From Yoonia sp. (GTDB lineage Bacteria; Pseudomonadota; Alphaproteobacteria; Rhodobacterales; Rhodobacteraceae): 64,000 nt of DNA. The stretch's first letter is position 1. Each line of letters opens with the position of its first letter. The stretch lies in contig NZ_JANQTS010000039.1 of assembly GCF_030731595.1 (NCBI RefSeq), positions 1-64,000 on the forward strand, read 5' to 3'. This document shows, piece by piece, positions 42,368 to 52,222 of this stretch. The translations under genes and the position numbers were made by a program. The notes under the pieces are model-generated. The model did not search any database. It saw only the letters and a program-made list of their open reading frames with translations, and was not told the origin of the DNA.

Positions 42368-43756
42368 ATGACCAAATCCGCAAACACAATGTGGGGCGGG
42401 CGTTTTGCCGCCGGACCAGACGCGATCATGGAGGCTATCAATGCCTCGATCGGGTTTGACCGCCGTCTTGCACCGCAGGACATCGCAGGTTCACGTGCCC
42501 ATGCCGCCATGTTGGCCGCCTGTGGCATCATTACCGATAACGATGCAAAAGCCATCCGTGAAGGCCTGCTCACCGTATTGTCAGAGATTGAAACGGGAGA
42601 ATTTCCGTTTTCGACCGCACTCGAAGATATCCATATGAATGTCGAGGCGCGCCTGCGCGATCTGATCGGCGAACCAGCGGGCCGTCTGCATACCGCGCGG
42701 TCCCGCAATGATCAGGTTGCGGTCGATTTCCGCCTTTGGGTCCGTGACCAGTGCGATCAGGCCGATGCGGCGCTGGCGGCCTTGCAAAAGGCTCTGCTCG
42801 GTCAGGCAGAGGCAGGGGCCGATTGGGTTATGCCCGGCTTTACCCATTTGCAGACGGCACAGCCCGTCACATGGGGCCATCATATGCTGGCCTATGTCGA
42901 AATGTTCGCGCGCGACCGCTCGCGTTTTGCGGATGCGCGGGCGCGGATGAATACATCGCCCTTGGGCGCTGCTGCCTTGGCGGGCACCTCCTTCCCGATT
43001 GACCGCCAGATGACCGCCACGGCGCTGGGCTTTGACCGCCCGATGGCCAATTCGCTGGATGCTGTGGCCGACCGCGATTTCGCCTTGGAGTTTCTGGCCA
43101 GCGCCAGCATCTGCGCAATGCACCTGAGCCGTCTGGCCGAAGAACTGGTGATCTGGTCCTCTGCCCAGTTCCGCTTTGTTAAGATGTCCGACAAATGGTC
43201 GACCGGATCGTCGATTATGCCGCAAAAACGCAACCCTGATGCGGCCGAGCTGATCCGTGCCAAAATTGGACGGATCTTTGGCGCGAACGTCGCCCTGATG
43301 ACGGTGATGAAGGGCCTGCCACTGACCTATTCCAAGGACATGCAGGAAGACAAGGAACAGACCTTTGACGCTGCCGACAACCTGATGCTGGCCTTGGCGG
43401 CCATGTCGGGGATGGTCACGGATATGACCGCGCAGCGCGACAACCTCAAAGCCGCAGCCTCCAGCGGATTTTCGACCGCGACCGATCTTGCGGATTGGCT
43501 GGTGCGTGAACTTGGGCTACCGTTCAGGGATGCACATCACGTGACCGGGTCTTTGGTGGCGATGGCCGAGGGCAAAGGCTGTGATCTGCCGGACCTGACG
43601 CTTGCAGATATGCAAAGCATTCATGCAGAGATCCGGCCAGATGTCTTTGATGTGTTGGGGGTAGAAAATTCGGTCGCGTCGCGCACCAGTTTTGGCGGGA
43701 CGGCACCGGAACAGGTCCGCGCACAGGTGGCGCATTGGAAAGAGGTCTTGAAATGA
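42368..43756 (+). CDS. argH: Argininosuccinate lyase
   Basis: A 462-residue enzyme of the fumarase/aspartase superfamily that cleaves argininosuccinate into arginine and fumarate. [20 protein letters not shown] at the start, [35 protein letters not shown] and the signature [18 protein letters not shown] are present. The start is placed at [13 protein letters not shown]; the track version adds 22 residues. Followed by a coupled small lipoprotein gene. Confidence 0.96.
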   Translation: MTKSANTMWGGRFAAGPDAIMEAINASIGFDRRLAPQDIAGSRAHAAMLAACGIITDNDAKAIREGLLTVLSEIETGEFPFSTALEDIHMNVEARLRDLIGEPAGRLHTARSRNDQVAVDFRLWVRDQCDQADAALAALQKALLGQAEAGADWVMPGFTHLQTAQPVTWGHHMLAYVEMFARDRSRFADARARMNTSPLGAAALAGTSFPIDRQMTATALGFDRPMANSLDAVADRDFALEFLASASICAMHLSRLAEELVIWSSAQFRFVKMSDKWSTGSSIMPQKRNPDAAELIRAKIGRIFGANVALMTVMKGLPLTYSKDMQEDKEQTFDAADNLMLALAAMSGMVTDMTAQRDNLKAAASSGFSTATDLADWLVRELGLPFRDAHHVTGSLVAMAEGKGCDLPDLTLADMQSIHAEIRPDVFDVLGVENSVASRTSFGGTAPEQVRAQVAHWKEVLK

Positions 43757-43926
43757 AGCGTATCGCCTTGATTTTGATGATTGCGGCTCTTGCTGGATGC
43801 GGTGCAGATGGTGCGCCGTGGACTCCCAGCGCCAATCTGGGGCTGAGTATCGGCACCGGCGGCGTGAGCACTGGCGCCAGTCTGGGCGCCTCGAATGGTA
43901 CGGTCTCGGTTGGGGTTGGCATCTGA
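43753..43926 (+). CDS. Small lipoprotein downstream of argH
   Basis: A 57-residue lipoprotein from ATG 43753, which overlaps the argH stop (ATGA). The signal [20 protein letters not shown] has lipobox LAGC with Cys16. The short mature part is glycine and serine rich ([20 protein letters not shown]) with repeats of the type GxSxG. The function is unknown; similar small lipoproteins follow argH in related bacteria. Confidence 0.8.
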   Translation: MKRIALILMIAALAGCGADGAPWTPSANLGLSIGTGGVSTGASLGASNGTVSVGVGI

Positions 43927-44261
43927 TGCGGAATGTTTTTCTTGTGTTGGCGATTTGGGGTGCCATTCACCCGATGTATTACTTCATCAGTTGGTTTCAG
44001 GCCGAGGGGTGGAGCCTTTTGGCGATGGTCGATGCCTGGCATGTCAACGCCGCAACAAGCGGTTTGGTATGGGATCTGACGATTGCCGCAGTGACCCTGA
44101 CCGTCTGGATCGTGTTCGAGGCATTCCGGACGAAAAACTGGCTGAGCCTGATCGCGATACCGGCCACATTCTGTATCGGGGTCAGTTGTGGCTTGCCACT
44201 GTATCTGTATCTGCGTGACCGCGTCGTTTATGCCCGCGACAAAAGACAAGTCCGCGTCTAA
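43926..44261 (+). CDS. DUF2834 domain membrane protein
   Basis: A 111-residue protein with three membrane helices (NVFLVLAIWGAIHPMYYFIS, LTIAAVTLTVWIVFEAF, LIAIPATFCIGVSCGLPLYL), typical of DUF2834 proteins. The function is unknown. The ATG shares a base with the stop of the small lipoprotein gene (TGATG), so argH, the lipoprotein and this gene form one coupled unit. The ORF track shows it only inside a longer frame. Confidence 0.85.
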   Translation: MRNVFLVLAIWGAIHPMYYFISWFQAEGWSLLAMVDAWHVNAATSGLVWDLTIAAVTLTVWIVFEAFRTKNWLSLIAIPATFCIGVSCGLPLYLYLRDRVVYARDKRQVRV

Positions 44262-44334
44262 CGCCTCAAATCAGGGTTGGTCTTTGCCCGCGATCTGATA
44301 TGTCGGTGGCTGGCTTTGGACAAGGAACGCTGGC

Positions 44335-45603
44335 TTGGATCATTTTCTTTATCGTGACGGCGCGCTCTACGCCGAGGACGTTCCTGTGGCAGAGATTGCT
44401 GCGGCGGTAGGGACCCCGTTTTATGTCTATTCCACAGCGACACTGAAGCGCCATTTTTCACTGTTTGACGAGGCGCTGGGCTGGGCAGACCACCTTGTCT
44501 GCTTTGCGATGAAATCCCTGTCCAACCAAGCGGTGATCAAGCTCCTGGGCGATGCCGGTGCTGGCATGGATGTCGTGTCTGGAGGCGAATACATGCGCGC
44601 CAAGGCTGCTGGCGTGCCGGGTGATCGCATTGTGTTTTCAGGCGTGGGCAAGACCGCCGATGAAATGCGTCTTGCGATTGAAGGCGGGATTCGACAGTTC
44701 AACGTCGAAAGCGAACCCGAGATGATCATGCTGGACCGCGTGGCGCAATCGCTGGGTGCCGTCGTGCCGATTACCGTGCGGGTGAATCCGGATGTCGATG
44801 CCAAAACCCACGCGAAAATTGCGACCGGAAAATCCGAGAACAAGTTCGGCATTCCAATCAGCCGCGCTCGCGAGGTCTATGCGATGGCGGGCACGATGCC
44901 TGGCCTGAAGGTCATCGGGATTGATGTGCATATCGGGTCCCAATTGACCGAATTGGCGCCGTTCGAGGCGGCCTATCGCAAGGTGGCCGAACTCACCGAA
45001 CAGTTGCGCGCCGATGGTCACGAGATCAAGCGCCTTGATCTGGGCGGCGGTTTGGGGATTCCCTATGCCCGTTCCAACGAAGCCCCGCCTTTGCCGACAG
45101 ATTATGGTGCGCTCATTCAGCGCACCGTGGGGCATCTGGGCTGCGAGATCGAGATTGAACCGGGTCGGTTGATTTCGGGCAATGCGGGGTTGATGGTGTC
45201 CAAGGTGATCTATGTGAAATCAGGTGAAGACCGTGATTTCCTGATCCTTGACGGCGCCATGAACGATCTGATCCGTCCAGCCATGTACGACGCATGGCAT
45301 GATATTATCCCTGTAAAAGAGCCTGCACCGGGTGCCGCGCCTGCAAAATACGATATTGTCGGGCCTGTTTGCGAAAGCGGCGATACTTTTGCGAAAGGGC
45401 GTGAAATGCCCGCGGTGCAAGCGGATGATCTGGTCGCTTTCCGCTCTGCTGGGGCCTATGGCGCGGTGATGGCGTCAGAGTACAATTCGCGCCCCTTGAT
45501 CCCAGAGGTGTTGGTGGACAAAGATCAATTTGCAGTTATCCGCGCACGCCCTACCTATGAAGAAATGATTGCACGCGATACGCTGCCCATGTGGTTAGAA
45601 TAG
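44335..45603 (+). CDS. lysA: Diaminopimelate decarboxylase, TTG start
   Basis: A 422-residue PLP enzyme making lysine from meso-diaminopimelate. The PLP lysine is in CFAMKSLSNQAVIK, the glycine-rich loop in MDVVSGGEYMRA and the C-terminal substrate motif in GPVCESGDTFAKG. No in-frame ATG precedes the conserved region: translation appears to start at TTG 44335 (LDHFLYRDGAL), which has an AGGA nine bases upstream. The 3' end overlaps the TIGR02302 gene by 13 bases. Confidence 0.95.
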   Translation: MDHFLYRDGALYAEDVPVAEIAAAVGTPFYVYSTATLKRHFSLFDEALGWADHLVCFAMKSLSNQAVIKLLGDAGAGMDVVSGGEYMRAKAAGVPGDRIVFSGVGKTADEMRLAIEGGIRQFNVESEPEMIMLDRVAQSLGAVVPITVRVNPDVDAKTHAKIATGKSENKFGIPISRAREVYAMAGTMPGLKVIGIDVHIGSQLTELAPFEAAYRKVAELTEQLRADGHEIKRLDLGGGLGIPYARSNEAPPLPTDYGALIQRTVGHLGCEIEIEPGRLISGNAGLMVSKVIYVKSGEDRDFLILDGAMNDLIRPAMYDAWHDIIPVKEPAPGAAPAKYDIVGPVCESGDTFAKGREMPAVQADDLVAFRSAGAYGAVMASEYNSRPLIPEVLVDKDQFAVIRARPTYEEMIARDTLPMWLE

Positions 45604-48260
45604 CGCAAGCTTCGCAGGACTGGCCCGTGGTGCAAAAAAATGGGAGACGCCCGCTGAAAGATCAGCACGACCAGATGCGCCACTTGCGCCTGCCTGTCGC
45701 AGCCACCCGTGCCGGGATGGTGGCCGAAGAGGTCGTGCGCGCCTTCTGGCCTTTCTGGACCGTCGTGTTCCTTGTGCTTGCCCCGTTGATGATGGGCTGG
45801 CAGGACACTCTGCCGCTCGAGGCGTTTTGGGCTGGCGCTGTCATTTCGGTCATATCCTGTCTTGCGACACTTGTTTGGGGTATTCGTCGGTTTCGGGTCC
45901 CGTCATCCGCAGAGGCGCTCGCGCGGGTCGACGCAGCCTTGCCCGGTCGCCCAATTGCTGCTGTCGCCGATACCCAAGCCATTGGAGGCGGTGATGCTGC
46001 GTCCGAGGCCGTGTGGCAGGCACACATCGCGCGGATGGCCGAGCAAACCAAAAAAGCGCGGCCTGTCGAGCCGGACCTGCGTATCTCTGATCGCGACCCC
46101 TATGGTTTGCGCTTTATTGCGCTCTTGTTTTTCGTTGCCGCCCTTATGTTCGGTTCTCTGTTCCGCGTGAGTTCGGTGGGTCAGATTGTTGCCGGAGGTG
46201 AGCAGACGCTTGTGACCGGTCCGGTTTGGGAGGGTTGGGTGGAGCCACCCGCCTATACAGGCAGGCCGTCACTTTATCTCAATGACGTGCCACCCGGTCC
46301 CCTGAGCGTCCCAGTGGGAAGCCAGATCACGTTGCGCCTTTATGGCGAAGTGGGCGCGCTGACTGTGGCAGAGACCGTTTCGGGGCGGGTCGATGACATT
46401 GGCTTGGCTTCAGACGCGCAGCAGCAGTTCACGATTGCGAAGTCGGGTACGCTGACAATCAGTGGCGGTACGTCCACGACATGGGAGGTGACCGCCATTG
46501 CCGATGACGCCCCGACCGTAGATTTGACCGGACCTATCGAATCCGATGCGATGGGAGAGATGTCACAACCCTTTGCGGCATCGGATGACTATGGAATCGA
46601 ATCGGGGACCGCGACCATTGCGCTGGATTTGGCAGCGGTCGATCGCAGCCACGGTCTGGCGATTGACCCAGACCCCATTGATCCTTTGGTGCTGGACTTG
46701 CCGATGCCCTTCACGGGCGACCGGTCGGATTTCGATGATTTCCTCGTCGATAACCTCAGCGAGCATCCGCTTGCCAATTTGCCGGTGACGCTCCAGCTGA
46801 CCGTGACGGACGCAGCAGGACAGACCGGTTCCACCCCTGCGGAACCGTTGATTTTGCCGGGCCGTCGTTTTTTCCAGCCTTTCGCCAAAGCTGTGATCGA
46901 ACAACGCCGTGACTTGATGTGGTCAAAGGCCAATGCGCCACGCATCAATCAGATCCTGCGCGCTGTTTCTCATCGCCCCGAGGGACTGTTTTCCAATGAA
47001 ACGACTTACCTGCGCCTGCGCACCATTATTCGTCGCATGGATAACTTTGCCGAAACCGGCATGACCGACGAAGCACAGGCCGAAATCGTCGAGGCGCTTT
47101 GGGATCTTGCGATCCAGTTGGAGGATGGCCGCCTTGCCGACGCCCGCGAGCGGTTGCGCCGCGCGCAGGAACGGCTGGCCGAGGCGATGCGCGATGGTGC
47201 GTCAGACGAAGAAATTGCGGAACTGATGCAGGAATTGCGCGAGGCAACGGACGATTACCTGCGCATGTTGGCTGAACAGGCTGAACCCTCCGATGGCACA
47301 GATCAGGCTGACAGCGGCCAGCAGGGCCAGCAGATGGGCATGGACGAGCTGCAAGCGCTGATGGATCGCATTGAAGAGCTGATGCAAGAAGGCCGGATGG
47401 CCGAGGCGCAAGAACTCATGGAACAGCTCAACCAGATGATGGAAAACCTGCGCGTGACCCAAGGCGAAGGCGGCGATGGACCGCAATCGCCGGGCCAGCA
47501 ATCCATGCAAGATCTGGCTGACACGCTGCGCGAACAAGAAGAACTGTCCGATGACAGCTTTAGCGAGTTGCAGGACCAGTTTGGCCCGGGAGAGCAAGGC
47601 CAACAGCAACCCGGTCAGCAGGGCCAGCAGCCTGGCCAGCAGGGCCAGAACGGCGAACAGCCCGGGCAAGATGGTCAGCAAGGCCAAGGCCAAGGTACAG
47701 GCGAGGACGGCCAAACTGGTGATCAGCGCGGCGATGGCGCAGGTGGCGAAGGCGACCAGCGCAGCTTGGCACAGCGTCAGCAGGCCCTGCGCCAAGAGCT
47801 ACAACGCCAGCGCGACGGATTGCCCGATCTTGGGGGCGAAGCAGGCGATATTGCACGCCGGTCACTGGACCGTGCCGAAGGTGCGATGGAAGGTGCTGAA
47901 GATGCGTTGCGTGACGGCGATCTGGCCGAAGCGATAGACCAGCAGGCAGAAGCTATGGATGCCCTGCGCAATGGTATGCGCGAATTGGGGCAGGCTCTGG
48001 CCGAAAACCAAAACATGCAGCCGGGCCAAGGGTCAGAACAAGGTGAAGCCGCCGGTCGCCCGATCCCCGGACAACGCGACCCTTTGGGCCGCGAGATGGG
48101 TAATACCGGCCAACTTGGCACGGATCAGCAATTGTTGGGTGGCGACGATGTCAACCGCCGCGCCGAAGAACTGCTCGATGAGATTCGCCGCCGCTCTGCC
48201 CAACAAAGCCGTCCAGAGATCGAACGCGATTACCTGCGCCGTTTGCTGGACCAATTCTAG
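45591..48260 (+). CDS. TIGR02302/DUF4175 family membrane protein with Gln-rich low-complexity region
   Basis: An 889-residue protein. Two N-terminal membrane segments, a third near residues 165-185 (FIALLFFVAALMFGSLF), a beta-rich extracytoplasmic region, a long helical part (EALWDLAIQLEDGRLADARE), then a strongly repetitive Gln/Gly stretch around residues 660-720 (QQPGQQGQQPGQQGQ type) and a final helical part ending RSAQQSRPEIERDYLRRLL. This matches the alphaproteobacterial TIGR02302 family, function unknown. Initiates inside the end of lysA. Confidence 0.88.
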   Translation: MVRIAQASQDWPVVQKNGRRPLKDQHDQMRHLRLPVAATRAGMVAEEVVRAFWPFWTVVFLVLAPLMMGWQDTLPLEAFWAGAVISVISCLATLVWGIRRFRVPSSAEALARVDAALPGRPIAAVADTQAIGGGDAASEAVWQAHIARMAEQTKKARPVEPDLRISDRDPYGLRFIALLFFVAALMFGSLFRVSSVGQIVAGGEQTLVTGPVWEGWVEPPAYTGRPSLYLNDVPPGPLSVPVGSQITLRLYGEVGALTVAETVSGRVDDIGLASDAQQQFTIAKSGTLTISGGTSTTWEVTAIADDAPTVDLTGPIESDAMGEMSQPFAASDDYGIESGTATIALDLAAVDRSHGLAIDPDPIDPLVLDLPMPFTGDRSDFDDFLVDNLSEHPLANLPVTLQLTVTDAAGQTGSTPAEPLILPGRRFFQPFAKAVIEQRRDLMWSKANAPRINQILRAVSHRPEGLFSNETTYLRLRTIIRRMDNFAETGMTDEAQAEIVEALWDLAIQLEDGRLADARERLRRAQERLAEAMRDGASDEEIAELMQELREATDDYLRMLAEQAEPSDGTDQADSGQQGQQMGMDELQALMDRIEELMQEGRMAEAQELMEQLNQMMENLRVTQGEGGDGPQSPGQQSMQDLADTLREQEELSDDSFSELQDQFGPGEQGQQQPGQQGQQPGQQGQNGEQPGQDGQQGQGQGTGEDGQTGDQRGDGAGGEGDQRSLAQRQQALRQELQRQRDGLPDLGGEAGDIARRSLDRAEGAMEGAEDALRDGDLAEAIDQQAEAMDALRNGMRELGQALAENQNMQPGQGSEQGEAAGRPIPGQRDPLGREMGNTGQLGTDQQLLGGDDVNRRAEELLDEIRRRSAQQSRPEIERDYLRRLLDQF

Positions 48261-48283
48261 AAGCAGAAACCTAAAGTATCGGG

Positions 48284-49063
48284 TTAGCCTGAAAACAGGC
48301 CGCTGACAAAGGTGTTCAAAGAAATCCGCAATTGATCGACTGTGGTCACGTAGTCTGCCATGAACGCGCGTGTTTGCGGCAGGTTCTCGGTGATCAGGTC
48401 AGCAAAGAAATACGGCGCGACCAGCACGACCAGCAGCAGAAGCACCAGAAAGAAACCACGGCGAAAACCACTGCGCTGGACGGCTTCGCTCTTTTCGGCC
48501 TCGGTCAGGCCCGACGTATCATTTGCTTCGGCACGCGCACGCAAAGCCGCGTTGATTTCAGTGATATCCGGTATTGATCTGGCTTGCGTATCAGCGACGG
48601 CAGCGGCTGCTGCTGACACACTTGCCTTGACGGCCCGGGTTCCGCCTTCGGCTTCGGTCATCTGTGCGATGCGTTTGCGGGTTTCATCAGCATCCACGAC
48701 TTGCGCTGTTCTGTCCGCTTGTGTCATCGGCGGCCTTGCAGCCTGACTTCCGGGGATGTCGTTTTGGGAGTTGGCGCCCAAAGACGCTTCTTCACGCAAG
48801 ATACTGGCGACTGCTTCGTCCAAGGCTTTGCGTGGCGGTTGGGCTGCGGGGGCGATCGGTTTGTCTTCGCTCTCGTTTGATCCCGCCTTGGTCACTTCTA
48901 CTTTTGGCAAACTGCGCGACAACTCGCGTCCGGCCACGACCGGTTTGTCCGTCTGAAACCAAGTCTGTTGACAGTTTGAACATTGCACATCGCGACCGCC
49001 CGATGGGATCGCTTCATCTGCAACGTCATATTGAGCCTCGCAATTAGGGCAAATGAGCCTCAT
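48284..49063 (-). CDS. Zinc-ribbon (MJ0042-type) protein with membrane anchor
   Basis: A 259-residue protein. The N-terminal zinc ribbon MRLICPNCEAQYDVADEAIP to VQCSNCQQTW gives two CxxC pairs at about residues 5-8 and 28-31. A long disordered acidic linker follows, then one membrane helix near the C-terminus (GFFLVLLLLVVLVAPYFFAD). The family is common next to ftsEX in Rhodobacteraceae and has no known role. The start MRL at 49063 is favoured over the ATG three bases upstream. Convergent with the TIGR02302 gene. Confidence 0.85.
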   Translation of the reverse strand: MRLICPNCEAQYDVADEAIPSGGRDVQCSNCQQTWFQTDKPVVAGRELSRSLPKVEVTKAGSNESEDKPIAPAAQPPRKALDEAVASILREEASLGANSQNDIPGSQAARPPMTQADRTAQVVDADETRKRIAQMTEAEGGTRAVKASVSAAAAAVADTQARSIPDITEINAALRARAEANDTSGLTEAEKSEAVQRSGFRRGFFLVLLLLVVLVAPYFFADLITENLPQTRAFMADYVTTVDQLRISLNTFVSGLFSG

Positions 49064-49229
49064 CATACCAATCCTTCTGCCCGGCCTTGTTACACTATTG
49101 TTTTTATAGCCGTCTCCAATCTAGCAATGACTACGGCAAACGCAAAGGATTTGCGTATGTAGACCTGTCCGGAGATTGAAACCTGTTGCAGTTTTGGGCA
49201 GAAGGGCGGTGTAGGGCAGGGGAAAAGCT

Positions 49230-49904
49230 TTGATTGAACTTGATAAAGTGTCTTATGGATACGGCGGAACGGCGCTTTTTTCCCAGTTATCTCTGACACT
49301 TGCGCCGGGGTCGTTCCATTTTTTGACGGGCCCGTCGGGCGCGGGGAAAACCACATTGCTGCGCTTGTGTTATGCTGACTTGCGGGCAACGGCAGGGAAA
49401 GTGCGTATTTTCGGGCAGGATGCGGCGTCGTTGGATCGTGATGCGGTGGCGATGTCTCGCCGACGCATCGGTGTGGTTCATCAGGATTGCCAATTCCTTG
49501 ATCACCTCAGTATCGCCGAGAATATTGCCTTGCCATTGACGGTATCAGGCCGTGAACAAGAGGTTTCGGGAAACCTGCAGGAGCTGCTCAATTGGGTCGG
49601 TTTGGGCCCGCAAGCAAATCAGCTTCCGCCGCAGTTGTCCGGTGGTGAGCGGCAGCGAGCCGCCCTCGCCCGTGCCGTGATCGTTTCGCCAGAGATCATT
49701 ATCGCGGACGAACCCACCGGCAACGTCGACTGGGAAATGTCCCAGCGGTTGCTGAGTTTGTTGGTTGAGCTGAACAAGATGGGCAAGACGATTCTGATCG
49801 CGACACATGACCTTGCCATGATCCGGTCAATGAAGGCGGATGTGAGTGCACGTGTCTTGCGGCTCAAGGACGGGCAATTGATGCAGGCGGGGTCAGAGCT
49901 TTGA
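49230..49904 (+). CDS. ftsE: Cell division ATP-binding protein FtsE, TTG start
   Basis: A 224-residue ABC ATPase: Walker A GPSGAGKTTLL near residues 36-46, signature LSGGERQRAALARAV and Walker B IIIADEPTGNVDW. It pairs with FtsX to control peptidoglycan hydrolases at the division site. Translation starts at TTG 49230 (LIELDKVSYGYGG) behind an AGGGG ribosome site; no upstream ATG is in frame. Its end overlaps ftsX as TTGA. Confidence 0.95.
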   Translation: MIELDKVSYGYGGTALFSQLSLTLAPGSFHFLTGPSGAGKTTLLRLCYADLRATAGKVRIFGQDAASLDRDAVAMSRRRIGVVHQDCQFLDHLSIAENIALPLTVSGREQEVSGNLQELLNWVGLGPQANQLPPQLSGGERQRAALARAVIVSPEIIIADEPTGNVDWEMSQRLLSLLVELNKMGKTILIATHDLAMIRSMKADVSARVLRLKDGQLMQAGSEL

Positions 49905-50794
49905 GGGCATTTCTTGAATTGATTGTCGGCGATCAGCAAGCTGACCGTGCGGTGCCACCAACGGGCATGACCGCACGCCTGACTGTGTTCGTAGCTGCGG
50001 TAATGGCGTTTTTGGCGATCATCGCACTGGCGGTGTCGCTGACGACGACCCGCGTGGCCAATGTCTGGGCTGAAGAGTTGGCACAATCGGCAACACTGCG
50101 TTTGCCAGCTGATCCAGCCACGGCAGATGCGCTCTTGCTGTCTGCCTTGGATGTGCTGGATACAACGCCCGGCATTAGCCGTGTGCGCGCGCTTTCATCA
50201 GATGAACAAAAGGCCCTGCTCGAGCCTTGGTTCGGCCCTGACTTGCCTATTGAATCCTTGCCCGTCCCGCAATTGATCGAAATCGTTGCGGATGGTGACG
50301 GCTATGACATTGAAGGTCTGCGGGCGCGTCTTTCGGCACAGGTACCCGGCGCAATCCTTGATGATCACACCGCATGGCGGGCCCCCTTGGTCGAGGCTGC
50401 GAGCCGTGTGCGTGTGATCGGGTGGTTTGTCATTTTGCTGATTGGCGCGACTGTGGCCGCGATGATCACTTTGGCGGCACAAGCATCGCTTGCGGCGAAT
50501 GTTCAGGTCATTCGGGTCTTGCGTCTGGTCGGTGCGAAAGACGTCTACATTGCCCGGGCCTTTGTCCGCCGTTACACATTGCGTGCAGGCGGCGGTGCAG
50601 TTGTCGGGGCAATTCTGGGCGTTCTGGCACTGCAATTCATGCCGCAGGGTGATGCCTCCGGGAGCCTTTTGATGGGCGTCGGTTTCGAAGGGGGCGACTG
50701 GCTCTGGCCGATCCTCATCCCGCTGCTCTCTGCTATCGTTGCATTCTTTGCGACACGGGCTGCTGCTTTTGCAAGGCTAAGGGAACAGACATGA
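49901..50794 (+). CDS. ftsX: Cell division protein FtsX, TTG start
   Basis: A 297-residue membrane protein with four helices: one at residues 27-47 (VFVAAVMAFLAIIALAVSLT), an extracytoplasmic domain of about 120 residues, and three near the end (VIGWFVILLIGATVAAMITL, VVGAILGVLALQF, LIPLLSAIVAFFATRA). The initiation codon is TTG at 49901, overlapping the TGA of ftsE, so ftsE and ftsX are translationally coupled. It anchors FtsE at the septum and activates periplasmic amidases. Its stop overlaps plsC by four bases. Confidence 0.94.
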   Translation: MRAFLELIVGDQQADRAVPPTGMTARLTVFVAAVMAFLAIIALAVSLTTTRVANVWAEELAQSATLRLPADPATADALLLSALDVLDTTPGISRVRALSSDEQKALLEPWFGPDLPIESLPVPQLIEIVADGDGYDIEGLRARLSAQVPGAILDDHTAWRAPLVEAASRVRVIGWFVILLIGATVAAMITLAAQASLAANVQVIRVLRLVGAKDVYIARAFVRRYTLRAGGGAVVGAILGVLALQFMPQGDASGSLLMGVGFEGGDWLWPILIPLLSAIVAFFATRAAAFARLREQT

Positions 50795-51519
50795 GCAATG
50801 CGGTCCAATGGACAAGGTCGCTGATCTTCAATGCGCAGATGTATGTCGCGATGCTGGTTGTCGGCATCCTTTACACGCCCGCTGCCATCTGGTCACGCGA
50901 AGGCGCAATTGCCGCCTGTCACGCCTATTGCCGCTATATTCGCTGGAGCGCCGCCTGGATGATCGGCCTCAAATGCGAAATTCGCGGTACTCCCCCCACC
51001 GATGAGGTCATGGTGGCACCAAAACACCAATCCTTTCTTGATGTATTGATGATTTATGGCGCAATGCCGCGTGGCAAATTCATCTTCAAGGCGATCTTGA
51101 AATATGCGCCGATCATCGGACAATTCGGCCTGCGGATCGGGTGCATCCCTGTTGATCGTGGCAAGCGCGGGCAGGCCATCAAGAAGATGGTCGCGGATGT
51201 CAAAGCAGGTCGCGCGCTTCCGGGGCAGTTGATCATCTACCCCCAAGGGACCCGTATCGCTCCGGGCGTAAAGGCCCCTTACAAGATCGGGACCGGTGCG
51301 CTTTATCGCGAGCTGGAACAGCCGGTTGTGCCTGTCGCGACCAATGTCGGGGTTTTCTGGCCAAAGCGCGGGATCATGCGTCGGCAAGGTACGGCTGTGT
51401 TCGAATTCTTGCCGCGCATTGAGCCCGGACTTGATGTATCCGATTTCATGGCGCGTCTTGAGCATGATATCGAAACCGCCTCGGACCGTCTGAACAAAGA
51501 GGCCGGCTTTGATGGCTGA
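50791..51519 (+). CDS. plsC: 1-acyl-sn-glycerol-3-phosphate acyltransferase (PlsC)
   Basis: A 242-residue lysophosphatidic acid acyltransferase with an N-terminal membrane segment (YVAMLVVGILYTPAAIWS). The catalytic motif reads PKHQSFLD (H-x4-D, with KH for the usual NH) near residues 76-84. The other motifs are KAILKYAPIIG, IPVDRGKRGQAIKKM and IIYPQGTR. It completes phosphatidate synthesis begun by PlsY. It is coupled to ftsX by ATGA and overlaps the next gene by eight bases. Confidence 0.93.
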   Translation: MSNAVQWTRSLIFNAQMYVAMLVVGILYTPAAIWSREGAIAACHAYCRYIRWSAAWMIGLKCEIRGTPPTDEVMVAPKHQSFLDVLMIYGAMPRGKFIFKAILKYAPIIGQFGLRIGCIPVDRGKRGQAIKKMVADVKAGRALPGQLIIYPQGTRIAPGVKAPYKIGTGALYRELEQPVVPVATNVGVFWPKRGIMRRQGTAVFEFLPRIEPGLDVSDFMARLEHDIETASDRLNKEAGFDG

Positions 51520-52120
51520 TCACGTGATCAGGGAAATTGCTGCCCTCGAAGCGATCTACGATACGCCGGCGAAGGCTTCATTGATCAAGGTTGCCGACCA
51601 TCTCACGCCGCTTTATGCCAAATGGATCAGGGCGTCGCGGTTGTGCATCGTTTCAACCGTAGGACCGGATGGCACAGATGGTAGTCCACGCGGGGACGAT
51701 GGACCTGTCGTGCAACTGCTGGATCAAAACACCCTGTTGATGCCGGATTGGCGCGGGAATAATCGCATTGATACCTTGCGCAATATCGTCTTGGACGGGC
51801 GCATCAGCCTGATGTTCATCGTACCCGGTTCCAATAACGTCATCCGCGTGAATGGCACGGCGGTCGTGTCTGTTGCCCCGGAATTGCTGGAGCGTTTTGA
51901 CCAGAAAGGACCCCCGCCGCGCAGCATTACAGTGATCTCTGTCGCTGAGGTTTACAGCCAGTGCGCACGGGCCTTGATGCGTGCCAGGACCTGGAGTTCT
52001 ACCGATGAGAGCGCGGATCTACCAACGATTGGGCAGATCTTGGCCGAACAAGAGGCTGGGTTTGACGGGGCAGACTATGATGCCAGTTGGGCCGCCCGCG
52101 CGCAGCAGACCTTGTGGTAG
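51512..52120 (+). CDS. PPOX-type pyridoxamine 5'-phosphate oxidase family flavoprotein
   Basis: A 202-residue split-barrel flavoprotein of the MSMEG_1061 type (IRASRLCIVSTVGPDGTDGS, PDWRGNNRIDTLRNIVLDGR, ITVISVAEVYSQCARALMRA). Family members bind FMN and act on unknown substrates. The ATG at 51512 fits; the ORF track begins one codon earlier at TTG. It starts eight bases before the plsC stop. Followed by about 100 bases before convergent accA. Confidence 0.88.
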   Translation: MADHVIREIAALEAIYDTPAKASLIKVADHLTPLYAKWIRASRLCIVSTVGPDGTDGSPRGDDGPVVQLLDQNTLLMPDWRGNNRIDTLRNIVLDGRISLMFIVPGSNNVIRVNGTAVVSVAPELLERFDQKGPPPRSITVISVAEVYSQCARALMRARTWSSTDESADLPTIGQILAEQEAGFDGADYDASWAARAQQTLW

Positions 52121-52222
52121 TCTTGCAGTCCGAGACGCTTGTTGCGCCCCGGTCTGAAGGCATCAGTTGATCACCGATCACTTGATTGCTTCCGCACCGG
52201 ACCCAAGAAGGCGCCACCAAAC

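Noticed and set aside
44262-44334. An ATG at 44300 as possible start for lysA
   Set aside because: It is out of frame with the LysA reading frame; the in-frame TTG at 44335 with AGGA upstream is the best supported start.
47580-47740. Repeated DNA within the TIGR02302 gene, considered as a CRISPR or tandem-repeat array
   Set aside because: The repeat units are short, in frame and encode Gln/Gly low complexity; no spacer structure is present.
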